DNA of 64,000 nucleotides from an uncultured Propionivibrio sp. (GTDB taxonomy: Bacteria > Pseudomonadota > Gammaproteobacteria > Burkholderiales > Rhodocyclaceae). Location: contig NZ_OY762655.1 of assembly GCF_963666255.1 (NCBI RefSeq), positions 496,001 to 560,000 of the forward strand, read 5' to 3'. Shown here piece by piece: positions 45,679 to 57,590 of the stretch. The position numbers and the translations under genes are program-made. The notes beneath the pieces were generated by a model. It had not been told where the DNA came from. It was given only the letters and a program-made list of their open reading frames with translations, and ran no database searches. Position 1 is the stretch's first letter. Each line of letters starts with the position of its first letter.

Positions 45679-46468
45679 CCGGCGCGAGGCTCCGCTGCCG
45701 CACCGTTTCAAACAAGCAGACGGCCGCGGCGGCAGCGACGTTGAGTGACTCGCAACCGCCAGGCATGGGTATCCGGACGCGCCGCGCCACGCTCTCCATC
45801 ACGTCGGCACACACACCGGCACCTTCACTGCCAAACACCCAGGCAACCGGTCCCTGCAAAGCCTGATCGTACAAGCCGACAGAATCAGGCTCGAGCGCGG
45901 TTGCAATCGAAGTCCCTCTGTATCCGTTCAAAAATTCGGGCAAGCGAACCGATTCATGCAGATCGAGTAAAAAGTGCGCGCCCATGCCGGCGCGGAGCAC
46001 TTTGGGTGACCAGACCTGCGCACAATCCTCGGAGAGCAAAACCTGGCGAAAGCCGGCTGCCGCTGCGCTACGCAGTATTGAGCCAACGTTGCCCGGATCC
46101 TGAACACCATCAAGAAGCACAGCATCGCCCATTGCATCGATTCGTCCGCTCTCCTTAGGCATCGAGGCAATTGCCAGTATTCCGCTGGGCGTTTCAACGG
46201 GGGCCAATTCGGCAAACAGCGCATCGGGCAGACAAATGACGCTTGCGCATTTTTCGCGGTTTTCAATAAGCAGACTAATTTCGCTTCGGGATTTCCCCGT
46301 ATCGCTAATGACAATCTCAAGCGGCGACCGGCCCGATGCAAGCAGGCTTTCGACAAGGTGAATCCCGTCCAGAACGATCTGCTGTGTTTTGCGACGCTCG
46401 CGACCGCTCTGACAGAGCTTTTTCAAGGCCTTGAAACGAGGATTATCGCGAGAGATTATATGTTTCAC
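45668..46468 (-). CDS. TrmH/SpoU family RNA methyltransferase
   Basis: 266 residues. An N-terminal substrate-binding domain ([14 protein letters not shown], about 5-100) precedes the SPOUT knot with [23 protein letters not shown] (about 118-140), [10 protein letters not shown] and [22 protein letters not shown]. It will methylate the 2'-O of a ribose in rRNA or tRNA; relatives include RlmB and TsnR-like enzymes, and the target cannot be told. Coupled to rnhB by ATGA. Confidence 0.9.
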   Translation of the reverse strand: MKHIISRDNPRFKALKKLCQSGRERRKTQQIVLDGIHLVESLLASGRSPLEIVISDTGKSRSEISLLIENREKCASVICLPDALFAELAPVETPSGILAIASMPKESGRIDAMGDAVLLDGVQDPGNVGSILRSAAAAGFRQVLLSEDCAQVWSPKVLRAGMGAHFLLDLHESVRLPEFLNGYRGTSIATALEPDSVGLYDQALQGPVAWVFGSEGAGVCADVMESVARRVRIPMPGGCESLNVAAAAAVCLFETVRQRSLAPVSC

Positions 46469-47049
46469 AGCAGTGGTAACTGGGCCACTGGCGCGAAGCT
46501 GCGCCGATGCACCGGACTGATGCCGTGTTCGCGCAAAGATTGCAGATGCTGGCGCGTCGGGTAACCCATATGTCGATCAAACCCGTAAACCGGGTACTGC
46601 GCGTGCAACGCTAGCATTGCTGCATCGCGCGTTGTTTTCGCCAGAATCGATGCCGCGGCGATCGACGCCACCTTGCCATCACCACCGACGATCGCCTCGA
46701 CCGGACACGGCAATTCCGGACATTTATTACCGTCAACCAGCGCTTTTGTTGGACTGACCGAGAGGGCGAGAACAGCACGCCGCATGGCCAGAAGACTGGC
46801 CTGCAGAATATTGATCCGGTCGATCTCTTCGACACTCGCCTCCGCCACAGCCCACGCCAGCGCATGCCGCCGAATCTCCTCCGCCAGCTTTTCGCGTCGC
46901 TTGGCCGAGAGTTTTTTGGAGTCGTCGAGGCCGTCGATCGGGTGCAGCGGATCTAGAATCACCGCGGCGGCAACGACGGAGCCAGCCAGAGGGCCACGGC
47001 CGGCCTCATCGACACCGCAGACGAGCCCCTCAGGCAGCCACAGCGGCAT
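46465..47049 (-). CDS. rnhB: Ribonuclease HII
   Basis: 194 residues. It removes ribonucleotides from DNA. Catalytic acids Asp14 and Glu15 lie in [13 protein letters not shown], then [20 protein letters not shown] and [15 protein letters not shown] with later Asp residues. The ATG at 47049 has GGGAGCGG upstream and overlaps lpxB by 20 nt. The lpxB-rnhB order is conserved. Confidence 0.95.
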   Translation of the reverse strand: MPLWLPEGLVCGVDEAGRGPLAGSVVAAAVILDPLHPIDGLDDSKKLSAKRREKLAEEIRRHALAWAVAEASVEEIDRINILQASLLAMRRAVLALSVSPTKALVDGNKCPELPCPVEAIVGGDGKVASIAAASILAKTTRDAAMLALHAQYPVYGFDRHMGYPTRQHLQSLREHGISPVHRRSFAPVAQLPLL

Positions 47050-48208
47050 CACCCGCTCCCGCCGGCAGCATTTCGATGATCTTCGCCGCCGCTTTCTCCG
47101 CCGTATTTTGTCGGAGCTGAAGGTGAATCCCATGAAAAACCTGCTGAATTCGCTCGCAGGATTCCTTGTCGGAAAAAAGATTCAGCATCGCCTGGGCCAA
47201 ATTTTCAGGCGAGGCGTCGTCCTGCAAGAATTCCGGGACGACAAACTTGTTGGCCAGAATATTCGGCAAACCGACATAAGGCAGATAGCCCATGCGGCGC
47301 ATGATGCGATAGCTCATCGGCGCCATTTTGTAGGCAATGACCATCGGCCGCTTGAGCAACGCGGCCTCCAGGGTGGCCGTACCGCTCGCGACGAGCACGA
47401 CATCAGCCGCCATCATCGCCTCGTGCGAATGGCCGAACAGCATACGCAGCGGCAACTCGCGCGCCTGGCACCGGTAAAGAGCCTCCTCGAACTGCATGCG
47501 CGTTTCACGCGTCGCCAAGGGCACGAGAAACAAGGCCTCCGGCAACTTGCGATGAATTTCCATGGCCGTTGCAATGAAGGTATCCGCCATGAATCCGAGT
47601 TCGGATTGACGGCTTCCCGGAAGCAATGCAAAAACAGGTCGCTGCGGAGAGAGTTCCAGTAGCGTCCGGGCCGACGATCTGCCGTCTTCAAGCGGCAACA
47701 CATCGGCCAGCGGATGGCCGACATAGGTCACCGGGATGCCTTCCTTTTCGTACAAGGCCGGCTCGAACGGGAAAAGCGAAAGCACATGGGATACCGAAGC
47801 GCCGATCTTGTGAATTCGCTTGCCACGCCACGCCCAAATCGACGGACTGACATAGTGGACACACGGAATTCCCCGTGCTTTCAGCGAATGCTCCAAGCCG
47901 AGGTTGAAATCCGGCGCATCAACTCCGATGAACACATCCGGTCTGTCACCCAGCAAGCGTTTCTTCAACGCGCTACGTATGCCAGAGATTTCGCGGTACT
48001 GACGCAAGACTTCGACATAGCCGCGCACAGCCAGTTTCTCAAGCGGATACCAAGACTCGAAGCCCTGACCTTCCATCTTGGGTCCACCGATTCCGTAAAA
48101 CTGCGCCCCGGGAAGCTTTGCTTTGAGCGAAGCAATCAGGTGGCTGGCGAGCAGATCTCCCGACGCTTCGCCCGCCACCATGGCGATGCGAACGCCCGTT
48201 CCCATCAT
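47030..48208 (-). CDS. lpxB: Lipid-A-disaccharide synthase
   Basis: 392 residues, GT19 glycosyltransferase. It joins lipid X and UDP-2,3-diacylglucosamine to the lipid A disaccharide. Motifs: [54 protein letters not shown] and GHPLADVLP. The ATG at 48208 overlaps the lpxA TGA; a second ATG one codon later is equally possible. Confidence 0.96.
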   Translation of the reverse strand: MMGTGVRIAMVAGEASGDLLASHLIASLKAKLPGAQFYGIGGPKMEGQGFESWYPLEKLAVRGYVEVLRQYREISGIRSALKKRLLGDRPDVFIGVDAPDFNLGLEHSLKARGIPCVHYVSPSIWAWRGKRIHKIGASVSHVLSLFPFEPALYEKEGIPVTYVGHPLADVLPLEDGRSSARTLLELSPQRPVFALLPGSRQSELGFMADTFIATAMEIHRKLPEALFLVPLATRETRMQFEEALYRCQARELPLRMLFGHSHEAMMAADVVLVASGTATLEAALLKRPMVIAYKMAPMSYRIMRRMGYLPYVGLPNILANKFVVPEFLQDDASPENLAQAMLNLFSDKESCERIQQVFHGIHLQLRQNTAEKAAAKIIEMLPAGAGDAAVAA

Positions 48209-48984
48209 CGGATGATGCCGCGCTTGGATACCGCTAGGAAATCGAGAATCGGCTGAAGTTCGGGATGAGCGCCGACCTCTTCTTCGAGTCGGACTTTGGC
48301 TTCGTCGAGCATCAGTCCGGACTTGTACAGGGTGCGATAGGCGCGCTTCAGCGTCATGAGTGCTTCCGGGGAAAATCCCCGGCGCTTGAGTCCTTCGGCA
48401 TTGATGCCGAACGGTGTCGCGGTATTTCCGGCCGCCATGACGTACGGCGGAATATCCTGAAGCACCACCGTTCCAACCGCCGTCATGGTGTGCGCCCCGA
48501 CGCGGCAAAATTGATGTATTCCGGTATAACCGCCCAGAATAGCCCAATCATCGACGTGCACATGACCCGCCAACTGTGCGTTGTTGGCGAAAGTCGTACG
48601 ATTGCCGACCTGGCAATCATGCGCAACGTGCACATACGCCATGATCCAGTTATCATCCCCCATCCGCGTCACGCCGGCATCTTGTGCCGTGCCCAGATTG
48701 AAGGTGCAATACTCGCGAATCGTGTTTCGGTCGCCGATTTCGAGACGGGTCGGCTCTCCCGCATACTTCTTGTCCTGCGGCACTTCGCCGAGCGAACAGA
48801 ATTGGAAGATACGATTGTCGCAACCGATCCGGGTATTCCCGGTAATGACGACGTGCGGCCCGATTCGGGTGTTATCGCCGATTTCCACATGCTCGTCGAT
48901 AATCGAGTACGCGCCGACGGAAACGCCAGCGCCCAGTTTCGCGCCCGGATGAATGATTGCTGTCGGGTGAATCATGCTTGACAT
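48205..48984 (-). CDS. lpxA: UDP-N-acetylglucosamine O-acyltransferase
   Basis: 259 residues, left-handed beta-helix of hexapeptide repeats (MIHPTAIIHPGAKLGAGV onward, to about residue 190), then a helical C-terminus. It starts lipid A synthesis with a hydroxyacyl-ACP. The catalytic His is in YVHVAHDCQVGN (about 128), and the chain-length region HQFCRVGAHTM is recognisable. The real start may be the Met three codons later (48975). Coupled to lpxB. Confidence 0.97.
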   Translation of the reverse strand: MSSMIHPTAIIHPGAKLGAGVSVGAYSIIDEHVEIGDNTRIGPHVVITGNTRIGCDNRIFQFCSLGEVPQDKKYAGEPTRLEIGDRNTIREYCTFNLGTAQDAGVTRMGDDNWIMAYVHVAHDCQVGNRTTFANNAQLAGHVHVDDWAILGGYTGIHQFCRVGAHTMTAVGTVVLQDIPPYVMAAGNTATPFGINAEGLKRRGFSPEALMTLKRAYRTLYKSGLMLDEAKVRLEEEVGAHPELQPILDFLAVSKRGIIR

Positions 48985-48993
48985 CGCCCTTTC

Positions 48994-49437
48994 TCAGATA
49001 TCGCGCTTCGCGCACATCAGTTCGGCTTCGGCCGCCACTTCTCCGTCAACCCGGGCAACGGCGTTGTACTTCCACACACCACGCATCTGCCGAGCAATCT
49101 CCACATGCAGATGGAGTTGATCTCCGGCAGTGACCGGCTTCTTGAAGCGCGCCTTGTCGATCCCGGCAAAATAGAACACCGAATGTTCGCTCGGCATCTC
49201 TCCAGCACTCTTGAACGACAGAATGCCGGCCGCTTGCGCCAGCGCTTCCATGATCAGCACGCCGGGCATGACCGGGTAATGCGGGAAATGCCCCTGAAAG
49301 AATGGCTCGTTGATCGTCACGTTCTTGTAGGCGTGAATCGATTTGCCAATTTCCATCGTCACAACCCGATCCACAAGCAGGAAGGGATAGCGGTGCGGAA
49401 GATGCTTTATTACTTCACTAATATCCATCTCAATCAT
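48994..49437 (-). CDS. fabZ: 3-hydroxyacyl-[acyl-carrier-protein] dehydratase
   Basis: 147 residues, hot-dog fold. It dehydrates 3-hydroxyacyl-ACP, competing with LpxA and LpxD for the same substrate. The signature [11 protein letters not shown] and the catalytic His in [22 protein letters not shown] are complete. The start at 49437 overlaps lpxD (ATGA); a Met three codons later is possible. The lpxD-fabZ-lpxA-lpxB order is standard. Confidence 0.97.
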   Translation of the reverse strand: MIEMDISEVIKHLPHRYPFLLVDRVVTMEIGKSIHAYKNVTINEPFFQGHFPHYPVMPGVLIMEALAQAAGILSFKSAGEMPSEHSVFYFAGIDKARFKKPVTAGDQLHLHVEIARQMRGVWKYNAVARVDGEVAAEAELMCAKRDI

Positions 49438-50453
49438 GGTGTTATGCTTTTTTCTTTAAGTGCTTTTTCAAGTTCTGACACACGCTCTGCCAGCTTCGAC
49501 AAGCGCCTGATCTGCGCCGCATTTTGCAACCAGCCATCATGCGTATCTAGCGGAAAAACGCTCGTGTAAACACCAGCCTGTTTCAGACTCTTGCCGACCA
49601 GCGTACCCGCCGAAATATGAACGTCGTCGGCGATCTCAAGGTGCCCCGAAACCATTCCAGCGCCGCCGACAGTGCAGCGTTTTCCGAATCGCGTGCTTCC
49701 CGCCACACCAACGCATCCCGCCATCGCGGAATGATCGCCAATCTGCACGTTATGCGCGATCTGAATCTGATTGTCGAGTTTGACGCCGTTTCCGATCACC
49801 GTATCGTCGAGCGCCCCCCGGTCAACCGAAGTATTGGCACCGATTTCGACATCGTCGCCAATAACCACCCGCCCGATTTGCGGAATCTTTATCCAGCGTT
49901 CGCCCTCCCGGGCAAAGCCGAAACCATCGCTTCCGATCACAGCCCCGGACTGGATGACCGCACGCTTGCCGATGACGCATCCCTGATAGACAACCGCATT
50001 CGCATAGATCACCGTGTCGTCACCGATGCTGACATCGTCGCCGATCACACACCCCGGATAGAGCACGACATTTTCGCCGCAACGAACACGCTCTCCGACC
50101 ACCGCGCATGCCCCGACCGTAACGCTGTCGGGCAAGGAAGAAGCCACCACTGCTTTGGCATGAATCCCCGCTCGGGGATGTTTCGCCGGATTGAGCAAAG
50201 CCACCACACGCGCATAGTAGGCGTACGGATTCTGATGCACGATCCGTGGCAATTCGGTATCGTCGGCGCTCCCGGGCGCCAGAATCACGGCCGACGCACG
50301 GGTCTCCTTTAACTGAGCCTTCAGTTTCGAATTGGAAAAGAAACTGATGTACCCCGGCCCTGCCGACGTCAGACTCGCGACCTGAACGACCTCGACGCTA
50401 CCGTCTCCGCGCAGTTCGCCGCCGAGTTCTGCAACGATCGCATCAAGCCGCAT
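49434..50453 (-). CDS. lpxD: UDP-3-O-acylglucosamine N-acyltransferase
   Basis: 339 residues. Third step of lipid A synthesis. An N-terminal uridine-binding domain (about 1-100, [22 protein letters not shown]) precedes the hexapeptide beta-helix with [11 protein letters not shown] and the active His in [20 protein letters not shown]. The C-terminal helix ends the protein. The start is ATG at 50453 ([12 protein letters not shown]); a GTG at 50474 would add seven residues. Confidence 0.95.
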   Translation of the reverse strand: MRLDAIVAELGGELRGDGSVEVVQVASLTSAGPGYISFFSNSKLKAQLKETRASAVILAPGSADDTELPRIVHQNPYAYYARVVALLNPAKHPRAGIHAKAVVASSLPDSVTVGACAVVGERVRCGENVVLYPGCVIGDDVSIGDDTVIYANAVVYQGCVIGKRAVIQSGAVIGSDGFGFAREGERWIKIPQIGRVVIGDDVEIGANTSVDRGALDDTVIGNGVKLDNQIQIAHNVQIGDHSAMAGCVGVAGSTRFGKRCTVGGAGMVSGHLEIADDVHISAGTLVGKSLKQAGVYTSVFPLDTHDGWLQNAAQIRRLSKLAERVSELEKALKEKSITP

Positions 50454-50479
50454 CCCCTGTGACTGACCCTGCACGTCGC

Positions 50480-50989
50480 TTACTTGCCGTCAGACAGTGC
50501 TTTGATGATTTTGTCGGTGATATCCAGTTTCGGGCTCACCCAGACAACATCCTGCACGATCAGGTCGTATTTTTCCGTTTCGGCGATCTGCTTGATGGCC
50601 TTGTTCGCCTTCTCGATGATCGCAGCATTCTCCTCGTTCTGGCGCAAGTTCAAGTCTTCACGGAATTCGCGCTGCTTGCGCTGGAAATCACGGGAAAGAT
50701 CGTTGAGCTCACGCTCCTTGTTCCGACGTTCGGTTTCCGACATCGTCACCGCATTCTTCTCGAGGGTTTCCTGCATCGACTGAAGCTGCTTGGCGATACG
50801 CTGAAGATCCTGATCGCGCTTGGAAAACTCAGCCTCGATTTTCTTTGCTGCTTTCACTGCCGTGGGCGCATCACGGAAAATGCGTTGCGTGTTCACATAA
50901 CCGACCTTGAGCGCATCCGAAGCGGAGGCAAACGACACTGGCATCAGCGTCATCAACGCAACCAGCAACGAGGCAAATTTCGTATTCAA
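50480..50989 (-). CDS. skp: Periplasmic chaperone Skp/OmpH
   Basis: 169 residues. A signal peptide (MNTKFASLLVALMTLMPVSFASA) is followed by the Skp body: LKVGYVNTQRIFRDAP, a long Glu/Gln/Arg/Lys coiled coil (about 50-130) forming the tentacles, and YDLIVQDVVWVSPKLDITDKIIK at the end. It carries unfolded outer membrane proteins. Placed between bamA and lpxD, as in E. coli. Confidence 0.94.
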   Translation of the reverse strand: MNTKFASLLVALMTLMPVSFASASDALKVGYVNTQRIFRDAPTAVKAAKKIEAEFSKRDQDLQRIAKQLQSMQETLEKNAVTMSETERRNKERELNDLSRDFQRKQREFREDLNLRQNEENAAIIEKANKAIKQIAETEKYDLIVQDVVWVSPKLDITDKIIKALSDGK

Positions 50990-51004
50990 GCTTCTTCTCC
51001 TGAT

Positions 51005-53335
51005 TTAAAAGGTCTGTCCCATTTGGAATTGGAACCGTTGGATTTTATCATTTTCCTGCCGGTTGATCGGTTGCGCCAAGCTGAATTTCAAAGGCCCGAA
51101 AGGCGACGTCCAAGTCAAAGACAAGCCCGTCGACATACGAATCGGCCCCTCGGCAAACACTCCGCTATCTTGGTTCGCTTTCTTATCCCCATAGACCTGG
51201 CCCGCATCGAAGAAGGGCCCGAAACGCAGCGATTTATCCTTGCCGAAGCCAAAGTCCGAAAGCGGCAGGGTCAACTCCGAATTAAAAACCACTCGCCGCA
51301 CGCCGCCGAGGCGGACGATACCGTTGGTGCCAAACTCATACGGCCCCAGACTCGCCGTATCATAGCCTCGTACCGACCCGGGCCCGCCCGCATAGAAATT
51401 CTTGTAGTAAGGCATATCCTGCCCACCAAGACCTTTGGCTATTCCGTATTCGCCGTTCAACATCAGGACGGCATTCCGCGTGATCGCGAAATACTGCTGT
51501 CGCTGGAAAATGATCTTGTTGTACTTGATGTCACCGACCGGGCTTATCTCATACCCCACCCTCGCGATGCCGCCTTTGGTCGGATTGATGACGCTATCCT
51601 TGGAATCACGGACCCATCCAGCAGAGAAGGGATATGACGTGTTGGAGCAAACATCGGCACCACCACAGAACTTGTCGGCAAAATGGATATATTGCAGAGG
51701 AGTATTCGTGGTGTTACTGCGATCAATATTTACCGTCGTGTAGTCTGCCCCCGCCCCAAACGTCAGCGTTTCCCGTTCGCCAATCGGCAAACCAAAACGA
51801 ATGCCAGCCCCAGTCGTTTCCTTGCGGTAAGCATAACCCAGAGAAGTCGGATTATATCTATTGTGATATATGTCAAACCCCTGACTGATGCCATCCACCG
51901 TGAAATAGGGGTTGGTATAGCTGAAGCCAACGGTGCGGTTCAGTTTGCCCGTATTGAGTTGTATCGACGCATATTTTCCGCTGCCAAAAATATTGGATTG
52001 GGCTATCGCCCCCTGAAGAATGATCCCTTCAGCTTGCGAATAGCCCATCCCCGCCGAGATACTGCCGGTTGATCTTTCGGTCACATTGACATTGACATCA
52101 ACCTGATCCGTAGTCCCCGGAACTGCCGGAGTTTCGACGTTGACCTCACTGAAATAGGCGGTCTTGTCAATTCGCTGTTTCGAAAGTTTGACGCGCTCAT
52201 CGTCGTACCAGGCACCTTCCATCTGGCGCATTTCCTGACGGATGACCTCATCGCGGGTTTTCGTATTTCCGGAAATTGTGATTCGACGAACATAGACCCG
52301 CTTACCCGGATCAACGAAGATCGTGAATGCGACCTGATGTTTCTCCTTATCAATCTCGGGCGCCGCATTGACGTTGGCGAACGCATAGCCTTTCGCCGAC
52401 AGTTTGTCGCTGATGGCCTTGGTGCTCTCATTGAGCTTTTCGCGTGAAAAGATATCGCCTGGCTTGATTTGAACCGCCTTGCGCAACTCGTCTTCCGGCA
52501 AGTTCAGGTCACCGGCCAACTTGACCGATGAGACGACGTAGCGTTCCCCTTCGTTGACAGAAACGGAGATATAAACGTCCTTCTTCTCCGGACTGATCGA
52601 CACCTGAGTCGATTCAATATTGAACTCGAGGTAGCCACGGTTAAGATAGAACGAACGCAAGGACTCCAAGTCAGCAGAAAGTTTCTGTTTCGAGTACTGA
52701 TCGTTCTTGGTGTACCAACTGATCCAATTCGGCGTCTGCAACTGAAACTCGTCCAGCAGCACTTTTTCCTTGAAAGACTGCGCGCCGACAATGTTGATCT
52801 GCCTGATCTTGGCAGAATCACCTTCGTCGATCTTGAAATTGATCGCAACACGATTACGCTCCAACGGCGTAATCGTCGTGGTGATCGAAGCGGCATATTT
52901 CCCGCGCGTCAAATACTGACGCTTCAATTCCTGCTCGGCCTTGTCGAGCATGCCGCGATCGAATGATCGGGAAACCGCGAATCCGACCTCTTTGAGCCCC
53001 TTCAGAATCTGTTCCTTGTCGAACTCCTTCAGCCCGACAAAATCGATCTGGGCTATCGCAGGCCGCTCCTCGATGATGACGTTGACAACGCCACCACCCA
53101 CTTCAACCCGCACATCCTTGAAGAACCCCGTAGCAAACAAGGCCTTGATCGCCTGGGATGCCTTCTCGTTCGTCATGGTCTCGCCAACCTTGACCGGCAG
53201 GTAGCTAAAGATCGTTCCGGCCTCGGTTCGCTGCAACCCTTCAACCCGAATGTCCTTAACCGTGAAAGAGTCGAAAGCATACGCGCCGGTCGCAAACAAA
53301 GCGACCGCCAGTCCTGACAGGAGGGTTTTCTTCAT
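51005..53335 (-). CDS. bamA: Outer membrane protein assembly factor BamA
   Basis: 776 residues. Signal peptide MKKTLLSGLAVALFATGAYA, then five POTRA domains (about 22-420, beginning FTVKDIRVEGLQRTEAG) and the Omp85 beta-barrel (about 440-776). The L6 signature VRGYDTASLGPYEFG and the C-terminal FQFQMGQTF, ending in aromatic Phe, are clear. It inserts and folds outer membrane proteins. Flanked by rseP and skp. Confidence 0.97.
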   Translation of the reverse strand: MKKTLLSGLAVALFATGAYAFDSFTVKDIRVEGLQRTEAGTIFSYLPVKVGETMTNEKASQAIKALFATGFFKDVRVEVGGGVVNVIIEERPAIAQIDFVGLKEFDKEQILKGLKEVGFAVSRSFDRGMLDKAEQELKRQYLTRGKYAASITTTITPLERNRVAINFKIDEGDSAKIRQINIVGAQSFKEKVLLDEFQLQTPNWISWYTKNDQYSKQKLSADLESLRSFYLNRGYLEFNIESTQVSISPEKKDVYISVSVNEGERYVVSSVKLAGDLNLPEDELRKAVQIKPGDIFSREKLNESTKAISDKLSAKGYAFANVNAAPEIDKEKHQVAFTIFVDPGKRVYVRRITISGNTKTRDEVIRQEMRQMEGAWYDDERVKLSKQRIDKTAYFSEVNVETPAVPGTTDQVDVNVNVTERSTGSISAGMGYSQAEGIILQGAIAQSNIFGSGKYASIQLNTGKLNRTVGFSYTNPYFTVDGISQGFDIYHNRYNPTSLGYAYRKETTGAGIRFGLPIGERETLTFGAGADYTTVNIDRSNTTNTPLQYIHFADKFCGGADVCSNTSYPFSAGWVRDSKDSVINPTKGGIARVGYEISPVGDIKYNKIIFQRQQYFAITRNAVLMLNGEYGIAKGLGGQDMPYYKNFYAGGPGSVRGYDTASLGPYEFGTNGIVRLGGVRRVVFNSELTLPLSDFGFGKDKSLRFGPFFDAGQVYGDKKANQDSGVFAEGPIRMSTGLSLTWTSPFGPLKFSLAQPINRQENDKIQRFQFQMGQTF

Positions 53336-53348
53336 ACGTTCGTTCTGT

Positions 53349-54716
53349 TCAACCGGAAATCAGTCGATTGATATCATTGTAAAATGAACAGGCCATGAGC
53401 AGGATCAACAGAAACAAGCCGATCTTTTGCCCTATTTCCACACTACGCTCGGAGAGTGGTTTCCGCCTGATAGCTTCGGCCACATAATACAGCAAATGCC
53501 CCCCATCAAGAATCGGTATCGGCATCAGATTGAGAACCCCCAGACTGATGCTGATCAGGGCAATGAATTTCAGGTACTGACCGGCGCCTGATTTCGCCGA
53601 TTGACCGGCATAGTCAGCGATCGTGATCGGACCGCTGATGTTATGCCATGACACTTCACCGGTCAGCATCCGTCCCATCATCTTCAGACTGAAGCCAATC
53701 TTGTCTCCGGTTTCGTCCAGCGCCTTATGCAGCGACTCGAAAAGGCCGTAACGCACCGTCACCAGCAATTCGTTGCGCATGTCGCCGGTATCCCTCACAC
53801 CGGCGCCGATTCGGCCGATCTCACTGCCGTTCTCCGTGATCAAGGCCGGCTCGATCTGCAGCAACAGCGCCTCTCCTCCCCGTACAACGCCCACGCTCAA
53901 CACGCGCTCTGGGCTGGCGCGGACGATGCGAACGACCTCCTGCCAGGCGGCGATCGGAAGCCCATCAATACTGACGATCTCATCGTCAACGCGCAGACCT
54001 GCCGAGGCGGCGCGACCGTCAGGACTAAGGCGCCCAACAATTGGCGGAATCTTCGGCTGATAAAAACGCAAACCAAGACGGTCGAGTGCGTCGCCATCCC
54101 ATCCGGCCTCGCGGATAGCGCTCAGATCCAGTCGTCGAAGCGCGATTTCGTGCCGCACATTGATAACTTCAAGCTGAACCGAGTCCGCAGCAGCAGCCTG
54201 TGCCACGATTTGCCAACGCATTTCAGACCACGATTCGGTCGGAACGCCGTTGATCTTCAGAACGCGCTCGCCATTGACAATTCCCGCCTGGGCTGCCGGC
54301 GTCGCCAGCACAGGTTCGCCGAGAATGGGTCGAAGTTCTTCGACACCAACCCAGAAATTGCCCCAATAAATCAGGAGCGCCAGCAGAAAGTTGGCCAGCG
54401 GACCGGCAGCAACGATCGCCATGCGACGCCATACGCTTTGCCGATTGAAGGCCCGACTCAACTGGTCTGCCGGAACTTCATCCTCGCGCTCATCGAGCAT
54501 TCGCACATAGCCCCCCAGCGGGATGATCCCAAGCGACCACTCTGTCTGATCCCGCCCCCATTTTCTGGTAACAATCGCCCGGCCAAACCCGACCGAAAAA
54601 CGCAAGACGCGAACCCCAGCCCAACGCGCGGCAAGGTAATGGCCGAATTCGTGAAACAGGATCAATACGCCCAGAACGACGAGAAAAGCAGTCGTCGTGT
54701 AGAGAAAGGCGTTCAC
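53349..54716 (-). CDS. rseP: Site-2 metalloprotease RseP
   Basis: 455 residues. Inner-membrane zinc protease that cleaves RseA and signal-peptide remnants. HEFGH (about 22-26) with a second ligand in LDGGHLLYY near residue 408, PDZ domains (about 115-300), and four membrane segments fit. The initiator is GTG at 54716, overlapping the dxr TGA; a GTG at 54737 is the alternative. Its classical substrate RseA is not encoded beside rpoE here. Confidence 0.95.
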   Translation of the reverse strand: MNAFLYTTTAFLVVLGVLILFHEFGHYLAARWAGVRVLRFSVGFGRAIVTRKWGRDQTEWSLGIIPLGGYVRMLDEREDEVPADQLSRAFNRQSVWRRMAIVAAGPLANFLLALLIYWGNFWVGVEELRPILGEPVLATPAAQAGIVNGERVLKINGVPTESWSEMRWQIVAQAAAADSVQLEVINVRHEIALRRLDLSAIREAGWDGDALDRLGLRFYQPKIPPIVGRLSPDGRAASAGLRVDDEIVSIDGLPIAAWQEVVRIVRASPERVLSVGVVRGGEALLLQIEPALITENGSEIGRIGAGVRDTGDMRNELLVTVRYGLFESLHKALDETGDKIGFSLKMMGRMLTGEVSWHNISGPITIADYAGQSAKSGAGQYLKFIALISISLGVLNLMPIPILDGGHLLYYVAEAIRRKPLSERSVEIGQKIGLFLLILLMACSFYNDINRLISG

Positions 54717-55903
54717 AAATCGCCCGCTTGCCGGCACATCTGTCCGGCATATTCACGCGCAGCTGCGTCTGCCGCCAGCACGTCTTCGAGAACCTCCGCG
54801 GTCGACACGGACACACCACGCATCGTCGCGTCAATGATCTTCGGAATTTCTGTAAACCGAATCTCTTCCGCCAGAAATGCCGCAACGGCGATTTCATTGG
54901 CAGCATTGAGAATGGCCGGCGCCGTCCCACCCGTCTTCAGTGCCTCATACGCGAGTCCCAGACATGGGAAACGCTCAAAATCCGGTTGTTCGAACGACAG
55001 CGAAGCAATCTTGAACAGGTCGAGCGAGGCCACCCCGGAAACAATTCGCTCGGGATAGGCCAACGCATGAGCGATCGGCGTCCGCATGTCGGGGGTCCCC
55101 AACTCGGCCAGAACGGATCCGTCGATATACTCGACCATCGAGTGAATCACACTTTGCGGATGAACGACGACCTGAATAAGCTCCGGCGGCACATTGAAGA
55201 GCCAATGCGCCTCAATCACTTCAAGCCCTTTGTTCATCAGAGTCGCTGAATCGACCGATATCTTTCGCCCCATCACCCAGTTCGGGTGCGCACACGCCTG
55301 ATCAGGCGTGACACGTTCGAGTTTCGCACGATCGGCAGAGCGGAAGGGACCGCCCGACGCCGTCAATAGAATCCTGGCAACGCCGCTTCTTGACAAGTCA
55401 CCTGAGTAATCAACAGGAAGCGATTGAAATATGGCGTTATGTTCACTGTCGATAGGAAGTAGTACCGCATTATTTTCGCGCACGGTCCGCATGAAGACCG
55501 CTCCAGCCATGACGAGCGCTTCCTTGTTGGCGAGCAACACGCGCTTGCCCGTTTGCGCCGCGGCCAAGGCTGGCTTCAGTCCGGCCGCACCGACAATCGC
55601 AGCCATCACGGTATCGACCTCGGGCAAGGCCGACATGCGCACCAGCGCCTCCTCGCCCCAGGCGATCTCGGTGGTGCAACCGGCGTCCTGCAAGCGATCG
55701 CGCAAGGCGGCGGCCAGCGCCGCATCGCGTACGACCGCGTAGCGCGGGCGAAACTCGACGCACTGCTCAAACAGGCGGTCGACCTGGCGATGCGCACACA
55801 ACGCGACGACGCGATAGCGATCGGGATGGCGTCGAACAACGTCCAGCGTGCTGACGCCTATGGAACCGGTTGATCCAAGGACAGTGAGATGACGAGGGGT
55901 CAT
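54713..55903 (-). CDS. dxr: 1-deoxy-D-xylulose 5-phosphate reductoisomerase
   Basis: 396 residues. Second step of the MEP isoprenoid pathway. NADPH motif [15 protein letters not shown] at the start, [25 protein letters not shown] with the metal-binding Asp and Glu, TASGGPFR and [26 protein letters not shown]. Overlaps cdsA upstream by 4 nt. Confidence 0.97.
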   Translation of the reverse strand: MTPRHLTVLGSTGSIGVSTLDVVRRHPDRYRVVALCAHRQVDRLFEQCVEFRPRYAVVRDAALAAALRDRLQDAGCTTEIAWGEEALVRMSALPEVDTVMAAIVGAAGLKPALAAAQTGKRVLLANKEALVMAGAVFMRTVRENNAVLLPIDSEHNAIFQSLPVDYSGDLSRSGVARILLTASGGPFRSADRAKLERVTPDQACAHPNWVMGRKISVDSATLMNKGLEVIEAHWLFNVPPELIQVVVHPQSVIHSMVEYIDGSVLAELGTPDMRTPIAHALAYPERIVSGVASLDLFKIASLSFEQPDFERFPCLGLAYEALKTGGTAPAILNAANEIAVAAFLAEEIRFTEIPKIIDATMRGVSVSTAEVLEDVLAADAAAREYAGQMCRQAGDL

Positions 55904-56748
55904 GCGGCACTCGCGGATAAATTCGCCAGCCAGATGAGCGCAACCAACGGCAAGGTCGACGTCTGACTGTCGATCCGATCAAGAATGCCACCGTGTCCCG
56001 GCAGGATACTGCTACTGTCCTTCAGCCCGGCGTTGCGCTTCAACAGCGACTCGAAAAGATCGCCCATGATACTGACAGCCGTCATCGACAGAGCCACGAG
56101 AACCAACAACACAGGACTGAGATTCACTTCGGCGGGAAGCTTGGGCGCCAATGCAAAAACGTAACAGGTCACCGCGACGGCGGCGCCAAATGCGCCTTCC
56201 CAGGTTTTTCCAGGACTGATCGATGGCGCCAGCTTACGGCGGCCAAAACGCCGACCGACAAAATAGGCACCAATATCCGCAACCCACACCGCCGCCATGA
56301 TTGCCAGCAAAACCCAGCTGCCGGCTTGCCGCAACTGGATCAACGCGAGCCAAGTCGGAAAGATAATCAACAAACCGATCAGCACGCCGAAAAATGAAGC
56401 CGGCAGGCGCCAACGCCGCGACATCCAGACCGGCACGATCGCCACCCAGAACACCAGTGCAGGCCAGTAAATCCAGCGGGCAAAGGGCCAGGCCTGGCGA
56501 CTAAAAGTATCTCCGAACCCCAACGCAGCCGGCTCAAGGAGCCAGACGACAAAGCACAAAGCTGCGAACATAGCGCCAAGCGCAATGCGCGCCCCACGCT
56601 GCCACGCCATCAAACCACCCCACTCCCAAGCCGCCAGCGACGCCGTCAGCGTCACGGCCAGCACCCAGCCTTCTGTCGGCAACGCGAAGACAGCCGAGAG
56701 AAAGACGCCGAGCAGAACAACCGCAGTCAGCACCCGTGTCTTAAGCAT
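55900..56748 (-). CDS. cdsA: Phosphatidate cytidylyltransferase
   Basis: 282 residues, integral membrane. Makes CDP-diacylglycerol, the substrate of PgsA at 3 kb. The C-terminal signature S-x-L-K-R-x4-K-D...G-H-G-G-x-x-D-R is present ([13 protein letters not shown], then [13 protein letters not shown]). Many hydrophobic segments give about eight helices. The start overlaps the end of uppS by 8 nt. Confidence 0.96.
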   Translation of the reverse strand: MLKTRVLTAVVLLGVFLSAVFALPTEGWVLAVTLTASLAAWEWGGLMAWQRGARIALGAMFAALCFVVWLLEPAALGFGDTFSRQAWPFARWIYWPALVFWVAIVPVWMSRRWRLPASFFGVLIGLLIIFPTWLALIQLRQAGSWVLLAIMAAVWVADIGAYFVGRRFGRRKLAPSISPGKTWEGAFGAAVAVTCYVFALAPKLPAEVNLSPVLLVLVALSMTAVSIMGDLFESLLKRNAGLKDSSSILPGHGGILDRIDSQTSTLPLVALIWLANLSASAA

Positions 56749-57562
56749 CGATCTGAACCTTCAGTGAGTGGCCACCTGTCGTCGTCGTTGTCTCGTCTGC
56801 GCCGGCCGAATTGTCGGACGCCACGACCAACTGTTCGCTGGTTCGTCCGAAACGGCGCTCGCGCTGCTGGTACGACAGCACTGCCTCTGCAATCGCAGCC
56901 GAGCGGAACTCAGGCCAAAGCGCCTTGGTGAAGTAAAACTCTGTGTACGCGAGTTGCCAGAGCAGAAAATTGCTGATGCGCTCTTCTCCACCGGTACGAA
57001 TAAAAAGATCCGGTTCGGGCGCATAACTCATCGACAGGAAAGGCGCGAGATCGCTCTCCTCCCACTGCCCGGCTTTTTCCGGATGGGCCAGGGCCAAGCG
57101 ATTGGCAGCCTGAAGAATATCCCAGCGTCCGCCGTAATTCGCAGCCACCGTAAGCGTCAGGCGCTCGTTCTGCGCCGTCTGGTCTTCTGAAATCCGGATC
57201 AACTCGCGCAGTTCAGGATCGAAGCGCGACAGATCGCCGATGACCTTGAGTTGAACGCCATTTTCCGCAAGCTTTTCGACTTCTTGCTGCAAGGCTTTGA
57301 CGAAAAGCTGCATCAGCAAGGAAACCTCGTCAGCCGGACGCCGCCAGTTTTCCGAACTGAAGGCAAACAGCGTCAGATAGCGAATTCCGTGTTCAAGACA
57401 GTAGCGAACTACTTCCCTGACCGTCTCCACTCCCCGCCGATGACCGGCAAAGCGCGGGAGAAAGCGTTTTTTCGCCCACCGGCCGTTGCCATCCATAATG
57501 ATGGCAACGTGCCGCGGCATCCCGGCCGTCGCAGGAATATCGCTCGTCGAACTGGTAAACAC
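56741..57562 (-). CDS. uppS: Undecaprenyl diphosphate synthase
   Basis: 273 residues. cis-Prenyltransferase for the lipid carrier of peptidoglycan and [18 protein letters not shown] (catalytic Asp about 23), [14 protein letters not shown], and [26 protein letters not shown]-type residues near 195-220 are diagnostic. The C-terminus is slightly long. Follows frr by 28 nt. Confidence 0.97.
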   Translation of the reverse strand: MFTSSTSDIPATAGMPRHVAIIMDGNGRWAKKRFLPRFAGHRRGVETVREVVRYCLEHGIRYLTLFAFSSENWRRPADEVSLLMQLFVKALQQEVEKLAENGVQLKVIGDLSRFDPELRELIRISEDQTAQNERLTLTVAANYGGRWDILQAANRLALAHPEKAGQWEESDLAPFLSMSYAPEPDLFIRTGGEERISNFLLWQLAYTEFYFTKALWPEFRSAAIAEAVLSYQQRERRFGRTSEQLVVASDNSAGADETTTTTGGHSLKVQIDA

Positions 57563-57590
57563 GTTGGTCAGGAAGGTGCGCGGAAGTGGC